Assembly: GCF_019334345.1 (NCBI RefSeq) | Contig: NZ_JAHWQX010000005.1 | Location: 145,759-209,758, forward strand | Length of the DNA: 64,000 bases | Direction of reading: 5' to 3' | Source of the DNA: Neohoeflea coraliihabitans | Lineage (GTDB): Bacteria > Pseudomonadota > Alphaproteobacteria > Rhizobiales > Rhizobiaceae | In this document: positions 8,622 to 18,154 of the stretch, one piece after another | Numbering within the stretch: the first letter of the stretch is position 1 | Layout: every line of letters begins with the position of its first letter | Made by a program: the position numbers and the translations under genes | The notes under the pieces: model-generated | Databases searched by the model: none | Told to the model about the DNA's origin: nothing | Seen by the model: only the letters and a program-made list of their open reading frames with translations

Positions 8622-10517
8622 ATGGATGAGCTTATGTCCTATGATGTGATCGTAATTGGCGGCGGCCATGCGGGCAGCGAAGCTGCGGCGGCAGCGGCGC
8701 GTTGTGGCGTGCGTACTGCCCTTATCACGCACAGTATCCAGACGATCGGCGCGATGTCCTGCAATCCGGCGATTGGGGGTCTTGGTAAGGGACACCTCGT
8801 GCGGGAAATTGATGCACTCGACGGCATCATGGGTCGCGCAGCGGATGCGGCCGGCATCCAATTTCGCTTGCTGAACCGACGGAAGGGACCGGCAGTCAGG
8901 GGGCCGCGCACACAGGCGGATCGCAAGCTTTATCGCCGGGCGATTTTGACTGCTCTTCAGTCTGAGCCCCTTCTCGATTTGGTGGCAGGGGAAGTTTCCG
9001 ATCTGCTTCTGGATGGGGATGACGAAGTTAGAGGCGTCATTCTGGCCGACGGCCGGCGGCTGTCCGCGCCATCGGTGGTGGTGACCACTGGTACTTTTTT
9101 GCGCGGCATGATCCATGTGGGCGACCGAACTGTTCCAGCCGGCCGGGTCGGAGAAAAGCCGTCGGTGGGACTTGCCCAGACCCTTGATCGATGCGGGTTT
9201 CAGCTGGGTCGTTTGAAGACCGGCACACCGGCAAGGCTGATCGGAACCAGCATCGATTGGTCGAAGGTCAGCTGGCAGGAGGCTGACGCGGAGCCGGTGC
9301 CCTTCTCCTTTATGACGGAACGAATCAGGCAACCGCAAATTCGTTGCGGGATCACCCGCACAACCGGCGAGACCCATCGCATCATTGAAGAAAATCTAGC
9401 GAAATCCGCGGTGTATGGTGGCCGGATTTCGGGAGTCGGGCCGCGCTATTGCCCCTCGATCGAGGACAAGATCGTCCGCTTTGGCGAACGAGACGGCCAT
9501 CAGATCTTCCTGGAACCGGAAGGGCTCGACGACGACACCATTTACCCGAACGGGATCTCGACGTCTCTTCCGGAAGATGTCCAGCTTGCCTTCCTGCGCA
9601 GTATTCCGGGCCTGGAGAATGTGCAGGTCAAGCAGTATGGCTATGCCATCGAATACGACCATGTCGATCCGCGGGAGTTGAATAGCTCCTTGGAAACCCG
9701 CCGAGTGAGAGGCCTTTTCCTGGCGGGACAGATCAACGGGACCACCGGCTATGAGGAGGCCGCCGGCCAAGGCCTGATTGCCGGATTGAACGCCGCCCGT
9801 CGCGCTCAAGACAGCTCTGAAGTCATATTCAGCAGGACGGACTCCTACCTCGGTGTGATGGTCGACGATCTGACCACGCATGGGGTCAGCGAACCTTATC
9901 GGATGTTCACCTCGCGCGCGGAATATCGGCTGTCACTGCGCGCGGATAATGCGGATATGCGTCTAACGCCGCTTGGGGCAGCCCTCGGGTGTGTGCGCGC
10001 CGAACGATTGCAGCGTTTTGAACACTACGCAAGTGCGGTCAAGGTTTGCACGACTCGAGCAAAGGAGCTGCGTCTGTCGCCAAGTGAAGCGGCTTCGTTC
10101 GGTCTCAAACTGAACAAGGACGGCGTCCGGCGGTCGGCGTTTACCCTTCTGTCCTATCCGGATATTCACCTGGAGCAGCTTGTGGAGATCTGGCCGGAGC
10201 TCGGATCGTTCGACTCGAAGGTTCTGGACGCGATGGCAATTGATGCTGCCTATGCCGTCTATCTCGAACGGCAACGTCAGGATGCGGATGGGCTCCGCCG
10301 GGAGGAGAATCGGGTAATACCGCCTGATTTCGATTTTGCTGCACTCGCGGGCTTGTCGAAAGAGTTGGCTGCCAAACTCGTGGCAGTGCAACCGGAATCG
10401 GTTGGACAAATGGAACGAATCGAAGGGATGACGCCGGCGGCGGTCAGCCTGGTCCTGGTCGCATTGAAGCGACATGCCCTTCTGAAGAGGCCGCTTGTCG
10501 GAGCCAATCATGCGTAA
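8622..10517 (+). CDS. mnmG: tRNA uridine-34 modification FAD enzyme MnmG (GidA)
   Basis: Partner of MnmE in cmnm5U34 formation. The 631-aa protein begins with the FAD-binding motif GGGHAG at residues 13-18 and contains the family blocks [30 protein letters not shown] with a conserved run toward the second nucleotide site, and [18 protein letters not shown]. The length fits the 620-630 aa norm. Initiation at 8622 is preceded by AGGGGAAAG; a second in-frame ATG four codons on is possible. It overlaps rsmG by 8 nt. Confidence 0.97.
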   Translation: MDELMSYDVIVIGGGHAGSEAAAAAARCGVRTALITHSIQTIGAMSCNPAIGGLGKGHLVREIDALDGIMGRAADAAGIQFRLLNRRKGPAVRGPRTQADRKLYRRAILTALQSEPLLDLVAGEVSDLLLDGDDEVRGVILADGRRLSAPSVVVTTGTFLRGMIHVGDRTVPAGRVGEKPSVGLAQTLDRCGFQLGRLKTGTPARLIGTSIDWSKVSWQEADAEPVPFSFMTERIRQPQIRCGITRTTGETHRIIEENLAKSAVYGGRISGVGPRYCPSIEDKIVRFGERDGHQIFLEPEGLDDDTIYPNGISTSLPEDVQLAFLRSIPGLENVQVKQYGYAIEYDHVDPRELNSSLETRRVRGLFLAGQINGTTGYEEAAGQGLIAGLNAARRAQDSSEVIFSRTDSYLGVMVDDLTTHGVSEPYRMFTSRAEYRLSLRADNADMRLTPLGAALGCVRAERLQRFEHYASAVKVCTTRAKELRLSPSEAASFGLKLNKDGVRRSAFTLLSYPDIHLEQLVEIWPELGSFDSKVLDAMAIDAAYAVYLERQRQDADGLRREENRVIPPDFDFAALAGLSKELAAKLVAVQPESVGQMERIEGMTPAAVSLVLVALKRHALLKRPLVGANHA

Positions 10518-11145
10518 TGCCGGCCAACGCTCTGCAGATTCCTCTTTTGTTTCACGTGAAACATTGGAACGTCTGGACATCTATGCCGAGCTTCTCAAAA
10601 AGTGGCAAGCCTCTATCAATCTGGTCTCCGCTGACACACTGGATCAGCTTTGGGAGCGGCATTTTAAGGATTCCCTGCAGCTCGCAAAGCTCTGCCCGCA
10701 GCCCCTCAATTGGATCGATATGGGCAGCGGGGCCGGATTTCCCGGTTTGCCGATGGCGATCTGTCTGACCGAATTTGATCAGGGTTGGGTCCATCTGATT
10801 GAAAGCAACAATAAAAAGGCGGCATTCTTGCGGGCGGTTATTGCCGCAACCGGGGCACGGGCGTCGGTCCACGCCCAGAGGATTGAAGAGGCAGTGAGCC
10901 AGCTCGATGCGCCGGACGCCATTTCGGCACGCGCCCTCGCGCCGTTGCCCAATCTGTGCGCTCTAGCGGCCCCTTTTGCGGCCCGCCGCGCAGATCTGTC
11001 CTGCTGGTTTCATAAAGGCTTGGGATATCCGCAGGAAGTTGAAGCTGCGCGTAGGTTTTGGGAGTTCGATCTGGTAGAACATCCCTCAACAGTGCGTGAC
11101 GGCGCAGCGATCCTGGAAATTACTCAGCTTGCACCGCGCCAGTGA
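10510..11145 (+). CDS. rsmG: 16S rRNA m7G527 methyltransferase RsmG (GidB)
   Basis: Methylates N7 of G527 in 16S rRNA using SAM; loss gives low-level streptomycin resistance in other bacteria. The SAM loop [14 protein letters not shown] and the block [12 protein letters not shown] are clear. The frame opens at TTG 10495, but ATG 10510 has GGAG six bases upstream and overlaps the mnmG stop, so I use it. Product length is 211 aa. A perfect parS lies inside the first codons, where it encodes the residues SFVSRETL. Confidence 0.95.
   Translation: MRNAGQRSADSSFVSRETLERLDIYAELLKKWQASINLVSADTLDQLWERHFKDSLQLAKLCPQPLNWIDMGSGAGFPGLPMAICLTEFDQGWVHLIESNNKKAAFLRAVIAATGARASVHAQRIEEAVSQLDAPDAISARALAPLPNLCALAAPFAARRADLSCWFHKGLGYPQEVEAARRFWEFDLVEHPSTVRDGAAILEITQLAPRQ
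10548..10563. other. parS centromere site 4, perfect
   Basis: An exact TGTTTCACGTGAAACA, fully palindromic, inside the 5' end of rsmG and about 0.6 kb before parA. ParB should load here most strongly. Confidence 0.92.
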
Positions 11146-11951
11146 CCAAGCAAGGCTACAAGATGGCTGCCAACCGGATTATCACAATCGCAAATCAAAA
11201 AGGTGGGGTCGGGAAGACCACCACCGCGATCAATCTTGCCACCTCCCTGGCCGCAATCGGCGAAGAGGTGCTGATCATTGACCTTGATCCACAGGGCAAT
11301 GCCAGCACCGGGCTTGGCATCGATCGCCGGGATCGGAGCGTCTCAGCCTATGATCTCCTGGCCGGCGGGGCCAGCATCGCCGAGACCGCAATGGCCTCTG
11401 TCGTACCGCATCTGTCGATTGTCCCATCGACCATGGATCTTCTTGGCGTCGAAATGGAGATCGCCGGGCGGGAGGATCGCGTCTATCGCCTGAAGAAAGC
11501 CCTGAGCGGCGAGGATGCAGCCCGCTATTCCTATATCCTTGTCGATTGCCCGCCCTCCCTCAATCTTCTGACCATGAACGCCATGGCGGCCGCCCATTCG
11601 GTGCTTGTGCCGCTGCAATGCGAATTTTTCGCGCTTGAAGGCCTGAGTCAGCTTCTGGAGACGGTGAGCCAGGTGCGCGACACGGTCAATCCCGGCCTGG
11701 ATATCCAGGGAATCGTTATGACTATGTATGATGCACGTAATAATCTTGCGCAACAGGTTGTGGAAGACGTCCGCTCGCATCTCGGGGACAAGGTCTACCG
11801 GACCCTCATCCCGCGCAATGTGAGGGTGTCAGAGGCGCCGTCCTACGGCAAGCCGGCCATTCTCTACGACCTCAAATGCGCGGGGAGCCAAGCCTACCTG
11901 CAACTGGCTTCGGAAGTGATTCAAAGGGAACGCAGCCGCAAAGCGGCTTGA
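11142..11951 (+). CDS. parA: Chromosome partitioning ATPase ParA
   Basis: Walker-type ATPase that moves ParB-parS complexes to segregate the origin. The deviant Walker A KGGVGKTT is at 20-27 and DLDPQGNAS follows. The GTG at 11142 overlaps the rsmG stop as GTGA. An ATG at 11163 with AAGG upstream would give a start at MAANRIITIANQ, the usual ParA N-terminus, and is equally plausible. Length 262-269 aa is that of chromosomal, short ParA proteins without an N-terminal DNA-binding domain. parB follows after 33 bp. Confidence 0.96.
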   Translation: MTKQGYKMAANRIITIANQKGGVGKTTTAINLATSLAAIGEEVLIIDLDPQGNASTGLGIDRRDRSVSAYDLLAGGASIAETAMASVVPHLSIVPSTMDLLGVEMEIAGREDRVYRLKKALSGEDAARYSYILVDCPPSLNLLTMNAMAAAHSVLVPLQCEFFALEGLSQLLETVSQVRDTVNPGLDIQGIVMTMYDARNNLAQQVVEDVRSHLGDKVYRTLIPRNVRVSEAPSYGKPAILYDLKCAGSQAYLQLASEVIQRERSRKAA

Positions 11952-11984
11952 TCCGATACAACATAAGTGGCGGTGGACCTCAAA

Positions 11985-12878
11985 ATGGCAGACGATCCTT
12001 CAAAAAAGCGTCTTGGGCGCGGCCTCGCCGCCCTGATCGGCGAAATAGACCAGCCGGCCAACGGGCCTGAAACGCCGGCAGGAGTGCGGGCCGACCGGCG
12101 GGTGCCGATCGAGCATGTGGCGCGCAATCCGCATAACCCCCGGCGTGCCTTCGAAAAAAGCGAACTTGAAGAACTGGCGGCCTCGATCCGCAAGCACGGA
12201 ATCGTTCAGCCCGTCCTTGTACGCCCGGTCGACAATGGACGCTTCGAGATCATCGCGGGGGAACGGCGCTGGCGCGCCGCGCAGATGGCCGGGCTGATCG
12301 ATATTCCCGTGCTGGTGCGGGACGTTGATGATCGGACAGCGCTGGAGATCGCCATTGTCGAGAACGTGCAGCGCTCCGATCTCAACCCCGTCGATGAGGC
12401 ACTGGGCTACGAGCAACTGATCGCGCAATACAGCTATACGCAGAACGATCTCGGTGAGGTCATCGGGAAGAGCCGAAGCCATGTCGCCAACAGCCTTCGG
12501 CTTCTCAAATTGCCGCACGAGGTCCGTGAAATGGTGTCGATCGGCTCTCTGTCGGCCGGGCATGCCCGCGCGCTCGTCTCGACGCCGGATCCCTTCCGCC
12601 TGGCGCGAAAGATCGTTGCCGAAGGCCTTTCCGTCCGTGAAGCTGAAAAACTGGCGCAGGACGCCGTCGGCAACAGCACACCCGATTCTCCAAAGCCGCA
12701 AGCCGCGGCCGCCCCGGCCAAGGATGCGGACACGCTCGCCCTGGAGCGCAATCTGACTGATCTGCTCGGATTGAAGGTTCAAGTCAACCACAAGGGTCAG
12801 GGGGGGCAGCTGAAGGTTGACTATAAAAGCCTAGACCAGCTGGAGACGCTCTGTCGGCTTCTCGGCGCAGACCTTTAA
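11985..12878 (+). CDS. parB: Chromosome partitioning protein ParB (parS-binding CTPase)
   Basis: Binds parS and spreads as a CTP-dependent clamp. The 297-aa protein starts with KKRLGRGLAALIGE, the basic N-terminal peptide that stimulates ParA. It then has the CTP-binding box GERRWR at 92-97, the ENVQRSDLNPVDEA block, the helix-turn-helix around GEVIGKSRSHVANSLRLL and a C-terminal dimer domain. The frame opens at GTG 11967; I take ATG 11985 because the usual rhizobial ParB N-terminus begins there. It is convergent with holA. Confidence 0.96.
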   Translation: MADDPSKKRLGRGLAALIGEIDQPANGPETPAGVRADRRVPIEHVARNPHNPRRAFEKSELEELAASIRKHGIVQPVLVRPVDNGRFEIIAGERRWRAAQMAGLIDIPVLVRDVDDRTALEIAIVENVQRSDLNPVDEALGYEQLIAQYSYTQNDLGEVIGKSRSHVANSLRLLKLPHEVREMVSIGSLSAGHARALVSTPDPFRLARKIVAEGLSVREAEKLAQDAVGNSTPDSPKPQAAAAPAKDADTLALERNLTDLLGLKVQVNHKGQGGQLKVDYKSLDQLETLCRLLGADL

Positions 12879-12943
12879 GGCGCCGGCGCTCATCGCCCTG
12901 GACGTCTGCAGGACAGGCCCAGCGGCCCATGCGTCCCCTCAGG

Positions 12944-13993
12944 TCAATTGCGCCGGCTGTTCAATTTTCGCGAAATGAGGCATGTGCGCATCAGCGCATT
13001 TCGCGCCAGCGAAAATTCGATAGCCGGCTTACTACGTGTCTCGTAGACCGCCCGGTTAAGGCGGACAAGTTCACTGCGCAGGCTGTGTGACGTCCAGTTG
13101 CGCAATGCTCTTTCAAAGATCGGCTTGCGTTTGAAGTGCACGGCCCGGCCGCGGCTGCTCATCACCGCCGACAGCGGCCGGCCCTCGGTTTCCATCTCGC
13201 CGCGCATCAGGTCCATCAGGGTTAGTTGCTGAATGGTTCCGCGCAGTGCGAGGAAGACCGCGATCTTCGACTTTTCAATGCGATCAAGGGCCATGTCGAG
13301 ACGGCCGATCTCGCCGGCGAGGACGGCATCCACGGCATCGTCCACGGATAGCGCGGCTACATCACCCATCGCGGCGAAAACGTCGTCATCGCTGACCATC
13401 TCCGTCCCGTGACAATACAAGGCAAGCTTTTGCAGCTCCTTGCGGCTGGCGAGCCGATCGCCGCCGAGAAGGGTGGTCAGGCGCTGGCGCGCCTCGCCGC
13501 TGACCGATAGCCCTGCGGCGCCCAACTCCTCGTCGATCAGCGCCTGGACCGCAGCCGCGTCGTCACTGTAGCAGGGAATGGCAACCATGTTGCGCGCAGC
13601 AGCCACCGCCTTGCGCAATCCTCCGGTTTTCTTGAGATCGCCGGCTTCCGCGATCAGTTTCGTGGTGCCGAGATCCGATTGCGCCAGGGCGTTGAAAGCG
13701 TCGACAATGCTGCGATCGTTGCCGGCATTCTTCAGCCAGACAAGGCGGTCTCCGCCAAACAGGCTGATTGCCTGCATCTCGTCCAGCAGCCGCGCCGGAT
13801 CAGCAGAGATCTCGGAGGCCTCAAGGCGGACGACCGCGAAATCGTCCTTCAGATCTATACCGGTGCGGGCAGCGAGCTGCGCCGCACGTTCGGAGACGAG
13901 GCCTCGATCGGGACCAAAAACCAAAGCGACAGGATAGGGATTGGCGGCGCGCCGCGCAAATGATGCAAATTCATGCGCTTTGATTTCGACCAT
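12944..13993 (-). CDS. holA: DNA polymerase III delta subunit (clamp loader)
   Basis: Opens the beta clamp as part of the clamp-loader complex. The 349-aa protein has the alphaproteobacterial HolA layout: an N-terminal degenerate AAA+ module with VALVFGPDRGLVSERA near residue 22, NDRSIVDAFNALA-type lid residues, and a long helical C-terminal collar region. There is no intact catalytic P-loop, as expected for delta. It lies 14 bp downstream of lptE in the conserved order leuS-lptE-holA. Confidence 0.94.
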   Translation of the reverse strand: MVEIKAHEFASFARRAANPYPVALVFGPDRGLVSERAAQLAARTGIDLKDDFAVVRLEASEISADPARLLDEMQAISLFGGDRLVWLKNAGNDRSIVDAFNALAQSDLGTTKLIAEAGDLKKTGGLRKAVAAARNMVAIPCYSDDAAAVQALIDEELGAAGLSVSGEARQRLTTLLGGDRLASRKELQKLALYCHGTEMVSDDDVFAAMGDVAALSVDDAVDAVLAGEIGRLDMALDRIEKSKIAVFLALRGTIQQLTLMDLMRGEMETEGRPLSAVMSSRGRAVHFKRKPIFERALRNWTSHSLRSELVRLNRAVYETRSKPAIEFSLARNALMRTCLISRKLNSRRN

Positions 13994-14007
13994 GATGGTG
14001 GCGGCCG

Positions 14008-14523
14008 CTAACGGCCAAGTGCTGCAAGCTTGCCTGAAATCTCGGCCTTGATGAAGGCGGCAGCCTCGCGGGAGGCCCGGTCCTCAGCATCGCGCAGGGC
14101 GCGGCGCTCACCAAACTCCTGGTCCGGGTTGTCGAATTCCGCACTGGCCTTGCGCGATCCGGAGATGAGGGCTGTGTCCTCAGCGAGAGCGAAGAGTTGG
14201 TATTGAACCGTAACCACCACGCGGGCGGCAGTGAACTCATCACTGGATCCGGCACGCAGCACGCCCTGCAATTGGGATGTCGCGTCCAGTTCGAGGCGGT
14301 ATTGCGGATCGACCGGTGCGCCGGCGCCATCGTTGAAGGCGAAAATCAACTCGTTGCGTACGCGTTGCTCGACCCGGTTTTCGGCCTCGGCAATGGCGAT
14401 TGCGTGCCTGGTCCCGTCACCGTCGGCATAGAGAGGGCGAACCTGGCACCCGGCCAGCGGCAGAACCACAAGGGCGAGGGCGAGTGCAAGAGATGTACGG
14501 ATTTGCGGCCTAGATGACGACAT
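14008..14523 (-). CDS. lptE: LPS-assembly lipoprotein LptE
   Basis: Outer-membrane lipoprotein that plugs and helps fold LptD for lipopolysaccharide export. I start at ATG 14523, which overlaps the leuS end by 14 nt; the frame is open further upstream but that part is leuS shadow. The 171-aa product begins with a basic stretch, a hydrophobic core and the lipobox LPLAGC, giving a lipidated Cys around residue 26. The remainder has low overall conservation, so the name relies on the lipobox, size and the fixed place between leuS and holA. Confidence 0.88.
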   Translation of the reverse strand: MSSSRPQIRTSLALALALVVLPLAGCQVRPLYADGDGTRHAIAIAEAENRVEQRVRNELIFAFNDGAGAPVDPQYRLELDATSQLQGVLRAGSSDEFTAARVVVTVQYQLFALAEDTALISGSRKASAEFDNPDQEFGERRALRDAEDRASREAAAFIKAEISGKLAALGR

Positions 14524-17122
14524 TGACGATCCTCTTCGGGACGATGATGACCTTTTTAGGCTGTTTTCCATCGAGCGCAAGGCATACCGCGTCGAGTGCC
14601 AGCACCGCCGCCTCGATTTCTTCCGGCCCTGCGCTGGCTTCGATCGCGAGATCAGCCCGCTTCTTGCCATTGATCTGAACAGGCAAGTGCAAGAGATCTT
14701 CAGCAATCAACGTTTCATCGTGCGCTGGCCAGGGTTCCAAGGCGATCATTGTCGACTTGCCGATCAGCCGCCAGCATTCCTCGGCAAAATGCGGCATCAT
14801 CGGCGCAAGGATGCGCAGCAAATATTCGCAGGCCTGTTTGACAGCCGCTTGCATCTCGGGCGTCGCGCGCCCGGCCCTCACCTCGCTCAAGGGCGCCGCC
14901 AGGGCATTGACCAGTTCGTAGATGCGGGCAACCGCCTTGTTGAAGGCGAGCTTTTCGATATCGGTTGCCACGGCGCTGACGGTCTTGTGCGCAAGGCGCG
15001 AAAGATCGCCGGCGGCGCCTTGATCGGCCGCGCCGGCCTGGATGGCGGCCAATTGCGATGCGCTCTCGCCAAGCAGGCGCCAGATCTTCTGAACGAAGCG
15101 GTGGGCGCCCTCGACACCTGCAGCCGTCCAGATGACATCCCGTTCGGGAGGCGAGTCCGAGAGCATGAAAAAGCGCGCCGTATCGGCGCCATAGGTGGCG
15201 ATGATGTCATCCGGATCGACAACGTTCTTCTTCGACTTCGACATCTTTTCGATGGCGCCGATGCGCACTGGTTCGCCGGTGCCAATGCGTTCGGCGGAAC
15301 GGCCACCCTCCTTCTCGGAGATGTTGATTTCGGTTGGCGCCAGCCATTCGGGACGGCCATCTCTGTCAATCTGATAGGTCTCGTGAACCACCATCCCTTG
15401 CGTGAACATGCCGCGAAACGGCTCCTTCAGGTCGAGGTGGCCGGTTGCCTGCATGCCGCGGGTGAAGAAGCGCGAGTAGAGCAGATGCAGAATCGCGTGC
15501 TCAACCCCGCCGATATACAGATCGACCGGCAGCCAGGCATTGGCCGTCGCCGGAAGGGTCGGCGTGTCGGCACGCGGCGCTGTGAAGCGGGCGAAATACC
15601 AGGAGGAATCGACGAAGGTGTCCATGGTATCGGTTTCACGGCGCGCCTCTTTGCCACAGACGGGACATGGGACGTTGCGCCAGGTGGGATGCCGGTCGAG
15701 CGGATTGCCCGGCTTGTCAAAGAGGACGTCATCGGGCAGCCGGACTGGCAGATCGGATTTGGGCACGGGAACAACGCCGCAATCATCGCAATGGATGACG
15801 GGGATCGGACACCCCCAGTAGCGCTGACGTGAGATGCCCCAGTCGCGCAGGCGAAAGTTGGTTTCCGCCACAGCCAGACCCTTGCCGGCAAGGATCTCGA
15901 TCGCCTTTTCGATCGCCGCGTCCTTGCGCAAGCCGGACAAAGGCCCGGAATTGATCAGCACGCCGTCATCGACAAAGGCGGTATCGCTGACGGCAACCGG
16001 CTGGTCGGGTGCGTCGAGCGGTGCCAGGACCGGAGTCACCTCGAGACCGTATTTGCGGGCGAATTCGAGGTCCCGCTGATCGTGGGCAGGACAACCGAAG
16101 ACAGCCCCGGTCCCGTAGTCCATGAGCACGAAGTTGGCGGCATAGACCGGCAGTTGCTTGCCTTCAATAAACGGATGCGCGACGGTGAGACCAAGGTCGA
16201 AGCCGCGCTTCTCGGCCTTTTCGACTTCGGCGGCCGATGTTCCCAGCTTTCGACACTCGGCGATAAACTCGCGCAGTTCAGGCACGCTTTCGGCCCGTTC
16301 AAGCGCCACGGGATGTTCGGCGGAGATTGCGAGAAAGGAGGCGCCATAAAGCGTATCCGGCCGGGTGGAAAAGCAAACGATGGAATCGGCAGTGCCATCC
16401 TGGCGTTCAACCAGCGGGAAGGTTACGCGGGCGCCGCGCGACCGGCCGATCCAGTTGCGCTGCATCAGGCGGACCTTTTCCGGCCAGCCGTCGAGCTCGT
16501 CGAGGGATTCGAGAAGGTCGGTTGCATATTCGGTGATGCGGAAAAACCATTGCACCAGCTCTCGCTGTTCAACGACGGCACCCGATCGCCAGCCGCGGCC
16601 GTTTTCAACCTGTTCGTTGGCAAGGACCGTCATGTCGACCGGATCCCAGTTGACCTTCGATTTGCGGCGGTAAACGAGGCCGGCCTCGAGGAAATCAAGG
16701 AAGAGGGCCTGTTGCTGGTGGTAATATTCGACATCGCAGGTGGCGAATTCGCGCGACCAGTCGAGCGATAGTCCCATCGACTTGAGCTGACGACGCATCG
16801 TGTCGATGTTGGAATAGGTCCAGCCCTTCGGATGCGTGTTGTTGTCGCGCGCGGCGTTTTCCGCCGGCATGCCGAACGCGTCCCAGCCCATGGGATGCAA
16901 GACATTGTAGCCCTTGGCGCGGCGGTAGCGGGCGACGACATCGCCCATGGCATAGTTGCGCACATGCCCCATGTGAATGCGCCCCGAGGGATAGGGGAAC
17001 ATCTCGAGCATATAATACTTTGGCTTCGGATCGTCATTGTCGATCTCGAAAATGCGCGCCTCGTCCCACGCCTTTTGCCAGCGCGGTTCCACTTCCCGCG
17101 GATTGTAGCGTTCAATTGCCAT
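14510..17122 (-). CDS. leuS: Leucyl-tRNA synthetase
   Basis: Charges tRNA-Leu and edits mischarged products. The HIGH-type motif reads HMGH at 50-53 within [14 protein letters not shown], and KMSKS lies in [10 protein letters not shown]. The CP1 editing domain and the zinc-ribbon cysteines C-x2-C (CDDCG and CPVC) are present. The frame is open to 17218, but the conserved N-terminus [16 protein letters not shown] begins at 17122, giving 870 aa, the usual length. It is the head gene of leuS-lptE-holA and diverges from yggS. Confidence 0.97.
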   Translation of the reverse strand: MAIERYNPREVEPRWQKAWDEARIFEIDNDDPKPKYYMLEMFPYPSGRIHMGHVRNYAMGDVVARYRRAKGYNVLHPMGWDAFGMPAENAARDNNTHPKGWTYSNIDTMRRQLKSMGLSLDWSREFATCDVEYYHQQQALFLDFLEAGLVYRRKSKVNWDPVDMTVLANEQVENGRGWRSGAVVEQRELVQWFFRITEYATDLLESLDELDGWPEKVRLMQRNWIGRSRGARVTFPLVERQDGTADSIVCFSTRPDTLYGASFLAISAEHPVALERAESVPELREFIAECRKLGTSAAEVEKAEKRGFDLGLTVAHPFIEGKQLPVYAANFVLMDYGTGAVFGCPAHDQRDLEFARKYGLEVTPVLAPLDAPDQPVAVSDTAFVDDGVLINSGPLSGLRKDAAIEKAIEILAGKGLAVAETNFRLRDWGISRQRYWGCPIPVIHCDDCGVVPVPKSDLPVRLPDDVLFDKPGNPLDRHPTWRNVPCPVCGKEARRETDTMDTFVDSSWYFARFTAPRADTPTLPATANAWLPVDLYIGGVEHAILHLLYSRFFTRGMQATGHLDLKEPFRGMFTQGMVVHETYQIDRDGRPEWLAPTEINISEKEGGRSAERIGTGEPVRIGAIEKMSKSKKNVVDPDDIIATYGADTARFFMLSDSPPERDVIWTAAGVEGAHRFVQKIWRLLGESASQLAAIQAGAADQGAAGDLSRLAHKTVSAVATDIEKLAFNKAVARIYELVNALAAPLSEVRAGRATPEMQAAVKQACEYLLRILAPMMPHFAEECWRLIGKSTMIALEPWPAHDETLIAEDLLHLPVQINGKKRADLAIEASAGPEEIEAAVLALDAVCLALDGKQPKKVIIVPKRIVNVVI

Positions 17123-17341
17123 ATCGATATTTCCACAAAAGGGTCGGATTGCGAGGGGACCTTCACCATGAAACAGCGGTAGCGTCAACCGCGCTGCGCA
17201 CTGCTGCCGGCAGGGCACGAAGGCGGGCTGGGCTCGGCCAGCCTCATGGCTTGCATGGCTGGACCGCGCCGTGCGCCGACGTTTGATCTTTGCCGAGTGC
17301 CGGCGGCTGCGCTATGCAAAGGCGAACAAAGGGAGTCCCGA

Positions 17342-18013
17342 GTGTCAGCGAACGCCAATCTCGAAGCCATCAAGGAACGGATCAATGCAGCGGAACGCCA
17401 GGCCGGCCGCACGGCTGGTGCGGTGCGCCTGATCGCCGTTTCGAAAACCCACTCGGCCGATGCCATCGTGCTGTTGCTTGAAGCCGGCCAGCGGGTTTTC
17501 GGGGAAAACAGGGTGCAGGAAGCGCAATCGAAATGGCCGGAGCTGAAAGCGCGTTTCGAAGGTGTTGAATTGCATCTGATCGGACCGTTGCAATCCAACA
17601 AGGCGGCGGCGGCGGTCGCCCTGTTCGACGCGATCCAAAGTGTTGATCGCCACAAGATCGCCCGGGCGATTGCCGTTGAGATGCAGGCCCAGGACCGCTC
17701 CCTGGCGCTTTTCGTCCAGGTGAATACCGGTGACGAGGCGCAAAAGGCCGGCATTGCGCCGGAGGATGCGGTGGTGTTCGTCAACTGGTGCCGCGACGAA
17801 CTTGGATTGCAGATCGCCGGGCTGATGTGCATTCCGCCCCTGAACGAGAATCCCGGGCCGCATTTTGCCTTGCTGGCAAAACTGGCGCACCAGGCCGGTG
17901 TCGAGCGGCTGTCGATGGGCATGTCGGGCGACTATGAGACCGCGGTCGGATTTGGCGCCACGGAGGTGCGGGTCGGCAGCGCAATCTTTGGCGCGCGCGA
18001 CTACACGGAATAA
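17342..18013 (+). CDS. YggS family PLP-binding homeostasis protein
   Basis: PLP-binding protein without known enzyme activity, which buffers vitamin B6 and affects amino acid pools. The PLP lysine is K35 in LIAVSKTHS, followed by FGENRVQEAQSKW, HLIGPLQSNK and SMGMSGDYETAV, all family marks. The start is GTG 17342 with GGGAG 6 nt upstream, giving 223 aa; the longer open frame upstream lacks the typical N-terminus. Divergent from leuS. Confidence 0.94.
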   Translation: MSANANLEAIKERINAAERQAGRTAGAVRLIAVSKTHSADAIVLLLEAGQRVFGENRVQEAQSKWPELKARFEGVELHLIGPLQSNKAAAAVALFDAIQSVDRHKIARAIAVEMQAQDRSLALFVQVNTGDEAQKAGIAPEDAVVFVNWCRDELGLQIAGLMCIPPLNENPGPHFALLAKLAHQAGVERLSMGMSGDYETAVGFGATEVRVGSAIFGARDYTE

Positions 18014-18154
18014 CGGCGGAGCGTGTTTGCCCGTGCTTGGACCTTGGTCGCGGTTCGCGTTGCCGCGCAGACGCGTTAGGCTGAACGCCGTTGTGTGCTT
18101 GTCCCGGACTCCGGTCGAGCGTGGATGCAGCGCAAATGCCAGTGGGAGGTGGAG

